NCBI RefSeq assembly: GCF_030867095.1
Contig: NC_081837.1
Coordinates: 17,316,501 to 17,380,500, forward strand
DNA: 64,000 nt
Reading direction: 5' to 3'
From: Alligator mississippiensis
Taxonomy: Eukaryota; Chordata; Crocodylia; Alligatoridae
The position numbers and the translations under genes were made by a program. The notes under the pieces were generated by a model, which saw only the letters and a list, made by a program, of their open reading frames with translations, was not told the origin of the DNA and searched no databases. Below, in pieces: positions 41,901 through 52,500 of the stretch (positions are counted from its first letter, which is position 1; every line of letters begins with the position of its first letter).

Positions 41901-44011
41901 GCTTTGTGCAGTTCCTTCAGTACTACTATCAGAGTGGCTGCCTGTATCGGCTCCGAGCACTCGGAGAGAGACATAACATGGATCTCACTGTGGGTAAGTT
42001 GAGTTTCTAGTCTGTCCCCCTTTCCCCTCTCCACAAACTGTTGTAGCCAAATCAAACTGACCCCTAATGGCAGGAAGCTGCAGTCTAATATCAGACTGAC
42101 TCAAAGCAGCCCAGGTGCCTTTGAGGAGCATGATGTTCAAAGCAGGTAGCCTTTTGACTTCTCAGTTCCTCTCACCTGATCCTGATCTTTGTGGTAATGG
42201 GGAAGGTCTGTTCTTTCCTCAGTCTCAGAGCAATAACTTGGGCCTTGCAGAAACAGAGTTGGGTAATCCCTGTCCTGGAATCAGCTCTAGGTGGCTCACT
42301 GCTGGGAATGGTTGTGGTGATGCATGGACAGGAAGCCACCGGCAGCCCTCTGGGGGAGGCATTGTAGTGCATGGAAGGGAGCATGGGTTGGTTCATTTCA
42401 CAGGAATGGTCTATGTTGCGCTGTGTTCAAGTTCCAAATAGTAGTAGTTAAGCTGTAAGGAACTCAGCCCCTATGTTCCATTGAATTGCAAGGGTGCCAT
42501 GTAAGCCCTGTTCATTGTCCTTTCCTTGCAGAGGGCTTCCAGTCCTGGATGTGGAGGGGTCTCACTTTCTTGCTTCCATTCCTTTTCTTTGGGCATGTGA
42601 GTATGTGTGCCCCACTCCATATGGCAGGGTGTCTCCCTATTAGCAAAGACAGAGCTGAGCTGGGAATACAACTCATGTTTCCTTTTAGCCCACTCATGTG
42701 CTTGGCTGGAAACAGGAGATGGGGAAGTGGTTGCTTCATGACAGAGCACCGCAGCAGCATGGCTTTTTGTTTTTTAACAAGGGGCAAAACTAACACTCAC
42801 TCCTGCTTCAGCTTTGACAGTAGGACCTTGGGTCCAAGGTCATGTTGCCTTTCAGAAGCCTCATTGACATGGGTCCCTAAATCACCTCTGAAAATGGAAC
42901 TTAGCTAGAGGTGCTTCTGGAAACCTAAAATCTCATCTGTATTCTTCCTAGTAAAATTCCTTTGTGACTGATGGGAGAAATGCAAATAATCAGGTTCATG
43001 CCAAGTTCCTGAGACCAGTTGGCCCAAGAAGAGGATTATTATTATTTATTTTTTTTTAATCCCAAATTCCATGACAGGGGTTTCTTTCTGATTAGGGCCT
43101 CTGAAAATCCCAACTGTAACCTTCTCCTTGCCCTGTAAGGTTGGCATCCATAGCTGACTGAGCTGGACAGGTGTTTATGTAACAGGATTTGGGCCTGATG
43201 AAGTTGGGCTGTTACATGTCAGTGCTGGGTTGGCTGTACCCTCATCTTCACAAAAGCAGAAATGCCTGTTAATGACCCTGCTGTGTCTCCTGCAGTTCTG
43301 GCAGCTTTACAATGCAATCACCCTCTTCCGCCTGGCCAGACACCCAGAATGCAAGGAATGGCAGGTGAGCTAAGGGAATGGAAGGGGTGGGAAGTGGGGT
43401 GGGTTTCCAACTTCATTCTTTGGAACATCTGATGCCTTGGAGACCTCGCCTGCTTCACCTTCTTTCAAATGCCCGGTTGCATAAGATTACCAGGCAGGGC
43501 ATAAACAGTAGCGAGCCTGTGGTGGGTGCAGCAGCTTTGCTGGTCCTAAGGCCCAGGTGATGCTGTGACTTCTCAGCTGTGGCTCTTGCCGGCTGGTCTA
43601 ATTGCTCCATCTCACGGTTAGCCCCAGGTAGCTTTGCTTCATCCTTTCACTTTCAGGGGTGTTGACAAAAAAGCCTAGATGTACTGGGAGACAGGTCTGG
43701 GGTCTCAAAGGCGGACATAGCAGCTGAATGGAGCCTTTGGTCTCTGGAACAGCTGTGGGATGTGCCACTGTGGCAGCTTCTCTGACTTGATGGGCTTTCA
43801 CTTGAGCCTTTTTAGCTTGGAAGGACATTGCCACTTGCTCTTATTGGACTAATTCTTCTAATCTATTCCTGCCTAATTTTGCCCTTTGATCCTGCAGGTT
43901 CTCATGTGTGGGCTCCCTTTCCTGATCCTCTTCCTAGGGAATTTCTCCACCACCCTGAGAGTTGTCCACCAGAAATTCCAGAATCAGAATAAAGAGCCTA
44001 AGAGGAAGTAG
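29493..44011 (+). CDS. TMEM120A: Transmembrane protein 120A (TACAN)
   Basis: Twelve coding exons join in phase to give 341 residues (human 343): 29493-29567, 34928-35046, 36551-36667, 37241-37300, 38364-38459, 39850-39939, 40419-40484, 41044-41105, 41901-41993, 42532-42596, 43296-43364 and 43898-44011. The N-terminal ~100 residues form a charged coiled coil ([13 protein letters not shown]...), followed by six membrane helices, including [30 protein letters not shown] and [11 protein letters not shown]. The human protein binds coenzyme A inside an ELOVL-like barrel; its Trp193 corresponds to W191 in [13 protein letters not shown] here. Roles proposed for the family are in adipocyte lipid metabolism at the nuclear envelope/ER and, disputed, in mechanosensing. 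Strong homology in every exon and a CpG-island start support a working gene. It follows STYXL1 head-to-tail and meets POR tail-to-tail. Confidence 0.98.
30706..30830 (+). repeat. MIR-like SINE fragment
   Basis: The order gacttgggaagcctggttca, then cttctcatctgttaaacaac and cttccctacctcac follows MIR. Confidence 0.55.
31560..31685 (-). repeat. MIR-like SINE, reverse orientation
   Basis: The stretch tctcagacgctgaggctagg, gtgacttgcctgagctcacc, agccaggacttcaaccca and catcagaccatcc is a typical MIR read in reverse. Confidence 0.65.
33608..33690 (+). repeat. MIR-like SINE fragment
   Basis: cacttgggagacctaggttc followed by tgaaagtcacttacttctt resembles the MIR body. Confidence 0.4.
34928..35046 (+). 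CDS. TMEM120A: TMEM120A exon 2 (coiled coil)
   Basis: It encodes [19 protein letters not shown] and [13 protein letters not shown], heptad-like coiled-coil sequence. Acceptor TTGCCAG, donor GTAAGT. Confidence 0.95.
35383..35533. mobile_element. Short hAT-type MITE
   Basis: A 151-bp element in TMEM120A intron 2 with ends CAGTGGTTCTGAGTCTTTTT and, read inward from the right, CACTGGTTCTTAACCTTTTTT. Target duplication is not clear. Confidence 0.55.
36551..36667 (+). CDS. TMEM120A: TMEM120A exon 3
   Basis: It encodes [19 protein letters not shown] and then [13 protein letters not shown], ending the coiled coil. Acceptor TTTGCAG, donor GTAAGA. Confidence 0.95.
37241..37300 (+). CDS. TMEM120A: TMEM120A exon 4
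   Basis: A 60-base exon encoding [19 protein letters not shown], nearly identical to human. Acceptor GATCTAG, donor GTAATG. Confidence 0.94.
   Translation, partial: VIPESGAWKCECHTAQQAG
38364..38459 (+). CDS. TMEM120A: TMEM120A exon 5 (first membrane helix)
   Basis: It encodes [13 protein letters not shown] then the helix [18 protein letters not shown]. Acceptor CCTGCAG, donor GTGAGT. Confidence 0.96.
39310..39618. mobile_element. hAT-type MITE
   Basis: A 309-bp element with ends CATGATTCTCAATCAGGG and, inward from the right, CAATGGTTCTCAACATTTTC. It is a fuller copy of the family at 4620-4828. Confidence 0.6.
39850..39939 (+). CDS. TMEM120A: TMEM120A exon 6
   Basis: It encodes [20 protein letters not shown] and ESILINNGS. 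Donor GTGAGT. Confidence 0.96.
40419..40484 (+). CDS. TMEM120A: TMEM120A exon 7 (CoA-site region)
   Basis: It encodes [20 protein letters not shown]. The paired Trp and His residues line the CoA pocket in the human structure; human has Phe where this protein has Leu193. Confidence 0.96.
41044..41105 (+). CDS. TMEM120A: TMEM120A exon 8
   Basis: It encodes [20 protein letters not shown] between CTTGTAG and GTAAGT. Confidence 0.95.
41364..41378 (+). repeat. G15 homopolymer
   Basis: An uninterrupted run of 15 G in TMEM120A intron 8. Confidence 0.9.
41901..41993 (+). CDS. TMEM120A: TMEM120A exon 9
   Basis: It encodes [20 protein letters not shown] and [10 protein letters not shown]; one residue differs from human (N for T). 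Confidence 0.96.
42532..42596 (+). CDS. TMEM120A: TMEM120A exon 10
   Basis: It encodes [20 protein letters not shown], identical to human over this stretch. Donor GTGAGT. Confidence 0.96.
43296..43364 (+). CDS. TMEM120A: TMEM120A exon 11
   Basis: It encodes [20 protein letters not shown] and EWQ in phase 0 on both sides. Confidence 0.95.
43898..44011 (+). CDS. TMEM120A: TMEM120A exon 12 (stop codon)
   Basis: It encodes the last helix [17 protein letters not shown], then [11 protein letters not shown] and a basic tail ending KRK and TAG (44009-44011). Confidence 0.95.
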   Translation, partial: VLMCGLPFLILFLGNFSTTLRVVHQKFQNQNKEPKRK

Positions 44012-45500
44012 GAGATTCAGACACCAAGCCACACTCTCACCATTCTGCTGCCTCCTTGCCACATTCTAGTTGTTGCCATCCAGACTCTTCTCATGCCTCT
44101 TGCCCCACTCCTCAGAGGCTTGCAGCTCAGTGTTGAGCAGCTGGGCCTCTGAACCAAACCTCAGATGAATGTACAGTTATGAAAACCAAACCGCTGAAGT
44201 TTTAATGGACTGAACTGTGGTGCAGCGCTCACTCCCCTTCCAGTCAAAGATGTGGCTCCCTTGTCCAGAGCCAGCATTGCTTGCTGAGACACTAAACTGG
44301 GAGCTAGAGGATCAGACACCTTGTTCATTGTCTCACATTTGCCCCTGTTGACAGTTAGTGCATCTTCATCCTCTGCTGCTTCAGAAATGCAGTGTGGAAT
44401 GGAGGGCCCTTAATCCAGCCCATCAGGCTCACCTCTGCTGGCTGAGATGTTGATATGACCACTCTGCAGGGTGCTCAAGCCAAGCTCCTTCCCATAGTAA
44501 CCCAGATAACTCCAGCCTTTGCCTCTTTTCAAGTAGCCACAGAACTGAACTCCTCAGCAGAAGTTGGGGGATGCCTCTTTTTAGCCATCTCTTACAGTGC
44601 AGTATTCTCACTCCTGGCTTCTGCCTTGAACACTCTAAAGAGCTGTTGAGCTCATCTCCAGCCTTGGAGGGGCCACCTCCAGCCTTGAACCTGCCTGTAG
44701 TATCCCATTCCAACTCCATGGTGTCTATCTTAGTAGAAAAGCCTACAGAGACACCTTAAGAAAACACCCCAGCTCTGCCTTGAGTAACTTTCTCCTTTCC
44801 TTGGCATGAGGCAGCTTGCATGAAACCAGGGTCCCTGTCAATCTGCTGCTGAGCTCCCCAGTTGAGACATTTTTTCCGTCCATGGGAGATCGAGTGATGG
44901 AGGAAGCTAGAGCTGTTTTGTGGATGGAGCAGGAGCCCACAGAGCATAGGTGCATTTTTGACAACTTCTCAGTTTGGCAGTGGGAGACCATTGCTAGGGG
45001 AGCATTAAAGCTTTTCCTCCAGTGGTGTCAGCTGGCACTCATCCTCTGCAGAAGAAAGGCCACTGCTAAACCATTCTGGCAGCATCAGGAAGCCTTAAGA
45101 GTTCTGGATCCCAGGATGATACAGGAAGTGGTGCATTCCCTGCCATCCCATAAGTCCAGAGGGCAACAGGAGTAGAGAAGAAGGAGTTGATGCCAAAACC
45201 ATAAAGGGATAAAATGTGTGCATGTTTGTGTTATGTAGTTGGTTCTAGATAATAGCTGGATTTTGTTATGAGCTTGGCTGCCATATTAGTCATGGCAGAG
45301 GATGGACAAAGCTCCAGTCCCTTGGGGCTGGACTCCCAAACCTACGTTGGAGCCACTGTCCTCTCATCCACATCCTATTGAAATGAAGTCCCTTTTAGAT
45401 TTTTGTGAAGATGTGTCCTGGAGTGTATTTGTCAATACCTGTATTAGAAACGTGTCTCCTTTTTATAGGAAGTTATCCAAAATAAAGGAAGGGGAAGATG
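44012..45500 (+). other. TMEM120A: TMEM120A 3' UTR
   Basis: About 1.5 kb from the stop codon to the AATAAA at 45481. Open frames inside (for example 44816-45175) have no family resemblance and are taken as chance. Confidence 0.65.
45481..45486 (+). terminator. TMEM120A poly(A) signal AATAAA
   Basis: The first canonical hexamer after the stop codon on the plus strand, in an AT-rich setting. Confidence 0.6.
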
Positions 45501-47084
45501 CCTTCAAATGACAACTCTCTTTTGAGTCGCCCTTAATTTAACCTCAACGTACAATTCAGCACTGGCTAAGCCCGGCAGCATGAAAGCAGGGCAGGGGATG
45601 CTTTTAAGGAAAGGAAGAGTCCTTCTAAGCTTACTGACCTCATAAGTTTCTAGTGCCTGGGGCCAGAAGCTGCATTTGCGCCACAACAAATTCCTGTGCT
45701 ACTGTAGAAGGGCGATGGGGAGAAAAGGAGGTGACTATACCGCTCCCTCTCTAGCAAGGTGCTTAGAGTTATGCCGTTCTATAGCTGGGGAAGTAGAACT
45801 ACAGCATCTGAGGCTCGTGAGCCAGCTGCAAGTAGTTTGTCCTCTACTCTCTAAGGGACAAAGACTTCCCCTCTTCCAATAGTCTGTGCAGCCCTGGCTT
45901 GAGGAAGGAAGCAAGCAGGATCAGGGGGAGCAGTTTTTAGTGATGGTGCAAGTTCCTCGGAGCTCTTGTACTCCGATGCATTCCCTCTCCAGATGCCAGG
46001 CTCTGGTGTGGTTGAAGAGTAGTCTGAAAGAGGCAATGAATTCTTGCTTGCTGTACCCTTGCAGCTGGCACGAGCGCTGTACTTGGAAAGGGAAATAGTT
46101 TTAATTCCTTTTCCTCTGGTATCCTCAAACAGAAGCAAAAGTTTCTGGCTATTTCACCACATTTTGTCATTGTTTTGAAAATATTGAATCCACTCGCCCT
46201 GTCAATATTCTTCTCCATGAACGTGGATTTCTTCTTCTACCTGTTGACTCCAGCTGTGCATTCACCCAAAGCTCTTAATGCCATGAGTTTCCCTGACACC
46301 TTTCAACCATTAAACAGTCTGTTCTTCCCCCCATCAGCTATCCACCAAAAGTTTGGTGGGTGCTCCAGTGAAGGAGAGGCCTGGGGTCAGCAAAGGAGGC
46401 AAGACTCCCAAAATGATAGCAGTCTTAAAAATGGTCTGAGGCCACATTTCAGACAGGCCTGCAGCTTAGTGGGGTTTTATTCACAGTGGGGTGCTCCAGT
46501 ATTGCTTGAAAAGCAGTTTTGTTTTGGAGTTCTTTGCCTTTTTTTTTTTAGCATTTAAAAAATGAGTCAGTAATACGACTGACAACTACTGAGGGAGAAA
46601 CTCATCCCTAAGGGTGGGTTTTGGAGATTATGACTTTAAAACTCTTTAGACAAAAGCTGTTTTCAATGCTCCCATAATTCTGACTGCCCCTAGCACAAGC
46701 GACAGGAGCCTGAAACGTTAGTTCAGTGCCCGTAGGGCGAGCCCACGTTGGCTCCTGTGGGAACCACATCGCTGCTATACTCTGTCTGCTGCCGATTTCT
46801 CCATTTTACAGGTGGGGAATTGGGTCACAGGAAAGTTGGTGCAGAGCAGGGACTTCAGCCTGGTTCCTAGTCAATACCTCTTACAGGTCAATTTTAAATC
46901 CATTGTTGTGAGGAAGCCGTGCTCTATACCTGTTCTCCCCTCGGAGTCGTAAAGGATGAGGGTATCTATCTCCCCATCCCAGGGAGGGAAACGTTGCTGA
47001 CCGGCAGCCTGTCAAAGCTCTTGCCCCTTTCCCTTTCGTGTTTGTTTTTTCCCCTCACTGAAATGAAGCAAAGGAAGCTGGTGT
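45501..47084. other. Intergenic gap between convergent TMEM120A and POR
   Basis: About 1.6 kb between the two 3' ends. A MIR-like piece lies at 46788-46870. I see no gene in it. Confidence 0.55.
46788..46870 (-). repeat. MIR-like SINE fragment
   Basis: ctccattttacaggtgggga followed by gagcagggacttcagcctgg and ttcctag resembles MIR in reverse. Confidence 0.4.
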
Positions 47085-47104
47085 GAGGAGGCAAAATAAA
47101 TTGT

Positions 47105-47110
47105 TTTATT
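47105..47110 (-). terminator. Candidate POR poly(A) signal AATAAA
   Basis: The minus strand reads AATAAA here, the only canonical hexamer I see downstream of the POR stop. An ATTAAA variant at 47371-47376 is an alternative. Confidence 0.5.
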
Positions 47111-47529
47111 CTGAGGGCAAAAGTACATTTAAAGTTATTTACATTCATGGGACAGCCTCTAATACAGCTTGGTGTACGATGAAGTCTCATACGGACATAC
47201 AAAAAACCCACCCCCTGTGACCACACGTTGCAAACAGGGCGCACGGGGTGGTGGCTCACAACTGCATTGGAGGAGCGTGGCTCCTCCAGGCAGCTGCTGA
47301 GAATGAAGTACCTGCTCCTCGGGGCTTCTGCCATTTTCCCTCCTGCCACAATGTAACCATGGCACGAAGTTTTAATGGGCAGAGGTGGAGCAGCAGCAGC
47401 GTCCCTGACCTGCACACAGTGGGCAGAGGAGCCTCAAGGCCCAAGAGCAGGTTGTGCTCTGTCCTTGGGGGCGGTGACTGTGCTAAGGAGGGAGGCCGGC
47501 AGTGACTTCAACCAGCTGCTGCCAGCACT

Positions 47530-47548
47530 CCCCCCCCCCCCCCCCCCC
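47530..47548 (+). repeat. C19 homopolymer
   Basis: An uninterrupted run of 19 C. Similar runs occur at 8751-8761 (C11), 28817-28831 (C15) and 51133-51150 (C18). Confidence 0.9.
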
Positions 47549-49384
47549 TTCCCGGTCCTCCAGGGACTGTCCACGAGTGGAGGGGGGGCGCGTGCTGTCC
47601 GAGTTCACTGAGGGCATATAACCACACTGGCACTGGAGGGCAGGCATACCTGAGTTAGCTCAGATGCAACAACCAGTTTAGCCTCAGCAACCCAGTGCAG
47701 GCTCCTCTGCCCTGCTCCTGGGCAAGGCGAGTTGGTGCACGCAGCCCTGCTGCTGGTACTGAGGCTACCTCTGGCGTGTCTACAAGACACTCGGCCAATG
47801 GGAATGAGCAAGTCCTGGCTCTACAGCACCACAGTAGCCAATTTTACTGTTAAGACACCTAGAACCAGTGGTTTTCAAACGGGGGAAGGGGAAATGCCCT
47901 CTGAGAGTTTTGTCCTACCTATACCAGCACAGAGAGAAAACATTATTGACAGCCTCACACCACGGACAGCATAAGTAGGGCCTGAGCCTCAGGGTGTTAG
48001 CTGAGAGCCAAGAGCAAAATTCATCCCCAGAATCAGAGGTGCAGAGAGCAAGTGACAGCAATGGGCCACTAACAACTGTCTGCACAATCAGTGTGACCAG
48101 GGAGCGTGGGCAGCTTACACAAGAACCGTTTCATCCTTGCCAAGCTTGCTCAGCTACTACCACACCTGCACAGGCCAGGGTAAGACCCTGCAAACACAAG
48201 CCAGCTAGCTCCTGGCTTGGGTTAAGGCCACAGTCGAATTTCAGAGGGTGTTGACTCAGCTTTGGCAGGCTGGTGCCAGCACTCTGTCAAGGCAGCCGCA
48301 AGCAGAGCCCAAGCAGACTGCCCAGTCACAGTGACAGTGGCAGCACCACGACCCTGTTTGTTAAGCTACTGGACAGCAAGATAAGAGCAGTGCTTTGCGC
48401 ATGACACGTAGCGCAGGGCCCTGGGGCAGACTGAGCACAGAATATCCAGCCTCACACTGCCCTAGAAACACCCAGGGTTTGGCAGGGCTGACTGAGACAT
48501 AAATCTGCCTATCCTCTAAGCCTCTAGCAGTGGAGGTTTGTACTGAAGGGGCTCAAGTGAGCTGTACAGCGGAGCACCCAGCTGGGCTCCATACTGGCTA
48601 AATGTAGACACCAAAAGGGAATTTGAGCTTTTGATCTATGCCCTACTTATTGCCAAATATTGCTACTGGGTCTGTTAAAAACCTCAGAACCTCCAGGGTC
48701 TGGGTCTGATCTGCCCATGAGGCAGAAAATGGGGCCATATCAAAGCCAGGGAGCACATGTCCACTTGCTCCAGACTAGCACAAAGGAAATGGTTCAACAT
48801 AAAGGCTGCTCACAGGGAGAGGGCTGTCTAGGCCTGAAGGCAGAAGGCTTGGTCATTAGAAGTGAGGCGGACAGGTGCAGAAAGGGACCCCTCAGCCAGG
48901 TCACTTCCTACCAGAGCAGGAAAAAAACAACTCTGGCAGAGGATGAGGATGAATGCCCTAGCAAGAGGTTCACAACTCTGGACATGATGCCCTGGGACAG
49001 GTGCATCTGCCCTCCTCTGACAAGCTCGCCTTGCCATGCACCACATGCTCTAAACACCAAAACAGGGACTGAAACAGTTAAGAGCTCCTTCTGAGTCTCT
49101 AGACAAGCCCATCCATCCCTATTAGAGGTGTCTCCCTAAAAAAAAACCCAAAGGAGTTCCAGCAGCTACAACCATCCCACCCCTCACCTTCCAGGGGTCT
49201 ACTGTAAACAGTCTAGTGCAGAGAAGGCAGAAAATTAGAAAGGGACAATTACTGGGGAGTAGTTAGTTATTCTTTAGTTTAGTTCTGTTCACATGCTCTT
49301 GCAATGGCTGGGGCAGGTGCCCTTTGCATCCTGTCTGGCAGTCACCTAGGAATCCTTCCTCTCCCTCACCTAGTCAGCCCAGCC

Positions 49385-49529
49385 CTAGCTCCAGACGTCC
49401 ATGGAGTACCGGCCCTTGGTCATCAGCTTCTTTACATAGTCCACAGCTTGAGGCTGGCTCATGTTCCCATACTCAGCCACGATCTCGTAGAACGTGTTTT
49501 GCACATCTCGAGCCATGTTGCGAGCATCA
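49385..49529 (-). CDS. POR: POR last exon (stop codon)
   Basis: It encodes DARNMARDVQNTFYEIVAEY and ends KGRYSMDVWS with TAG at 49387-49385. The C-terminal Trp shields the FAD ring in known structures. Confidence 0.97.
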
Positions 49530-52500
49530 CTAGAACGACAGAAGCAGGGGGAGGACATGAGGGAGGGATGGCACTGCATGTCCTGACACCCACCCTGGCT
49601 GGCTGACAACCAGCTTGGCATCTCAGCTGAGAAGTTTGCAATCTCAGGGATATGATGTCCTGCAAGAGCCAACAGCTGGACAGACAGTATGAAGTGACCA
49701 CATCTCCTATATCTGGTGCTACCCCATATCCTGCACATCCCCACGTTTGTGGATGAAGGTAGCTTAGTTTGGACCCCAGACACAGCCAGGCAGCAGGAGG
49801 GCATCCCTGAACTCCAGCTAGTAAGTGTAGTCAGACAATGGAAAGAGTGAACAAGAGGAGTTGTGAATTCTTGCCTTGGAGGTTTTTGAGGAGAGGGTGG
49901 AGAGGCCTCTGCCTGGGTTGGCTTAGGAACAATGAATCCTGCATCTGTGCAGGGTGTCAGACTGATGATCCCTGAGGTTCTTCCAACCCTGTAGTTTTAG
50001 GTCTGAGGAGCTCAGTTTCAGACTGGCAGCTTCAAAGGGACACTGCACAGGCAGCTGCTGTGTGACAGGGTGTGCATGAGTGCAGACAGAGCCAATGTCC
50101 TTACAGTGCAGGGGCCCTCACCTACATAAGGCAAGAAGCATCCCTAGGTTGTCCTAGGAAGGCAATCCTGGGAAGCTGGCAGAGAGGGGAGGGGGCTTGC
50201 TGAGCCAAGGGCTATTTGGTAAGTCAGTGGCAGAGCTTAAGGACGGTGGCTAGGTAGTCCATGCTCCATACCACTGTCATCCCATCCTCCATAGAGTCTC
50301 TAGATCACAATGCTTCCCTAGCCTGGCCCTACTCCCTTGGCAGTCATCCTCTCTTCCTACCCCAGAATACCCGCTCCCCCCCCAAGCATATCCCAGCTAG
50401 CCTCTGGTATTCCTATTGCTTCAGAGAGCCAGCTTCTGACATACAGTTCAGCACCCACTCCCAGGAGCAGGGCCTGGCCTGCCTACCTGGTGCAGACAGT
50501 AAATCAACAAACAACACTGTCAATCAGCCCACTGAGCAGCTGAAAGGGCTCTCTTTCAAATATACACTTTGGCTCAGTTCCCTCTGCTACACCTGTTCTT
50601 TTACCCTTCCTTTCAATGTGTTCCCCATCCTTTCCCCCCAGCTCAGCAAGGCGCTTCCTGACAGAAACACTTAGACAGCTCTTCTCCTCATGTTTCTGCA
50701 AGGAGCCTCCCAAAGTAGCAACATATGTACTGTGGTCCTGCCTAGAAGTTTTGTTCTGCTTGGGCTGTTCAAACACACGGTTATGAAGACTTTGCCTCCA
50801 CAGAGCCAAGAGGCTAAAGAGAGGCAGACTGAGGGGAAGCTTGCTCAGGGAATCTACGTGATTTGTTCTGGAAGCAGGGAACAGAATCGACATGTCCTGA
50901 CTCCCAGGGTGCTGCTCTGATCTTCAGGCTGTGCTATCTCACTGCAGTAAGAAACACACTGGGAGCCCCTTGCACTGTTATGTGTCCCCCAACACTTCTA
51001 CAGGGTACTATACAGCCCAGGGTCAGTCCATGCTAACAAGGTGATGCTCAGGACAGGTGGACACAGCAGCAAGGGCCCAGCTGTCCTCCCAGGATAACTA
51101 CAAGGCCCAGCTTCCCCCACCTCCCCTGACCACCCCCCCCCCCCCCCCCCAATATTGAGCCAGCCTTGCTTTGTGCACAGTTTGATGGCTTTGTTCCTGC
51201 TTCATAAGCACAGGGAGTTCCAAGGAACCCAATTCATTGGGTAGGAGTGAACCTAGCCATGGAAGGAAAGAAAAAACATGGGACTGGGAGGGGTCCCCTG
51301 AGCCATCGAGACCAATCCCTAAACTGCCACCTCAAATCCTTATGCACAAGGCACCAAACCCTCAACACTAGGAGCACCCTATATTGTGCCACATGCAAAA
51401 AGCAGGGTAGATAAGGGCACTGGGCAATGCTCTGCCACTGCAAACAATAGTGTTCGCCACTGAGTAAATCAATGTGCAATGTCCTGGTAAAACCACCTGT
51501 CTCGGTCCTCTGGGATTAGGAGCCTAGGGCAGGAATCCCCAAAGGAATCCATTGTGCAGCTGCCACCATTCCTCACAACGTCACACCTCTGACATCCATG
51601 CAGCCCCTCTGGGAGTGTACCCCTTCTGCTCTAGGTCCTTGGCTATCCTCTCCCCAGCTTTTTTTGGCTCTACAACTGAAAGACGAGCTCTGTTTCCTGA
51701 AATGGTTTCCCCAGCAGCTCTGAATGATTTCTGGCCCCTCTTGATAGCTCTAAACCAGCATGCACTTTGCAAGGACACAAGTCAGCCTTTTCAAAACAAA
51801 CCAGCACTTGTCAGTTGATGGGAGTACAACATTTTGGGGTCGTTGGGTTAGGATGGAAACAGAAGGCTCACAGGCACATCCATGGTGGCCGTGTTACCTG
51901 CCTCTGCATTCTACAACATGTAGCATTGCCCCAGTCCCACTGCATTGTGGAGTTTTCTATGTGACCAATTCTGCTCACTCCTCTGGTTCAAGGACCTGTC
52001 AGGGTGGTCCCTCTGCCCTGCCTCCTTTGGCTACTACTCATTGCAAGTTAAATCTCAGACTATCTATTTGTTTATGTACAGTCTGTTCAAACCAACCCAG
52101 GCACACTGTCTCTCCTCAGATAGGGGAAGAGAGACCACCCTTGATCATCCAAGGTTGCTACGATACAAAAATCTCTGACAGGCTCCACCTCAACCAGGAA
52201 CCATGGTAGCACTATTAAATCTGCAAGAGTTCTGTCTGGGAACCCAGGTCTCTCTCCACCCCCACGGGACTTACCCGCACACGTAGATATGAGCATTTCC
52301 CGCATGGATCAGCTTCCAGACACCTTCTTTGTTCTGTTTCAATAAGTGCTGAACATAAACCTGGCAGAAAACAAAGGCTGAGTTGAGAAAGGGAAGGAGA
52401 GAAGGGCAGGTCCAGGTGCCAGACACCACACCCATTTGGCTGCAGCACCACTAGGGAAGGAAACCCCCCAAACCCACAGAGAGGATCTGGGCATGTCTAA

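Larger units (their letters stand above)
47085..49384 (-). other. POR: POR 3' UTR
   Basis: Sequence between the POR stop codon and its likely poly(A) site, about 2.3 kb. It includes a C19 run (47530-47548). At 47868 cagtggttttcaaacgggg looks like one end of a hAT element, but no partner end was found. Confidence 0.5.

Noticed and set aside
44816-45175. A 119-codon frame downstream of TMEM120A
   Set aside because: It sits in the 3' UTR, has no recognisable domain and no splice or promoter support.
47868-47900. A hAT terminal sequence (CAGTGGTTTTCAAACGGGG)
   Set aside because: No partner end or target duplication was found nearby, so it is not listed as an element.
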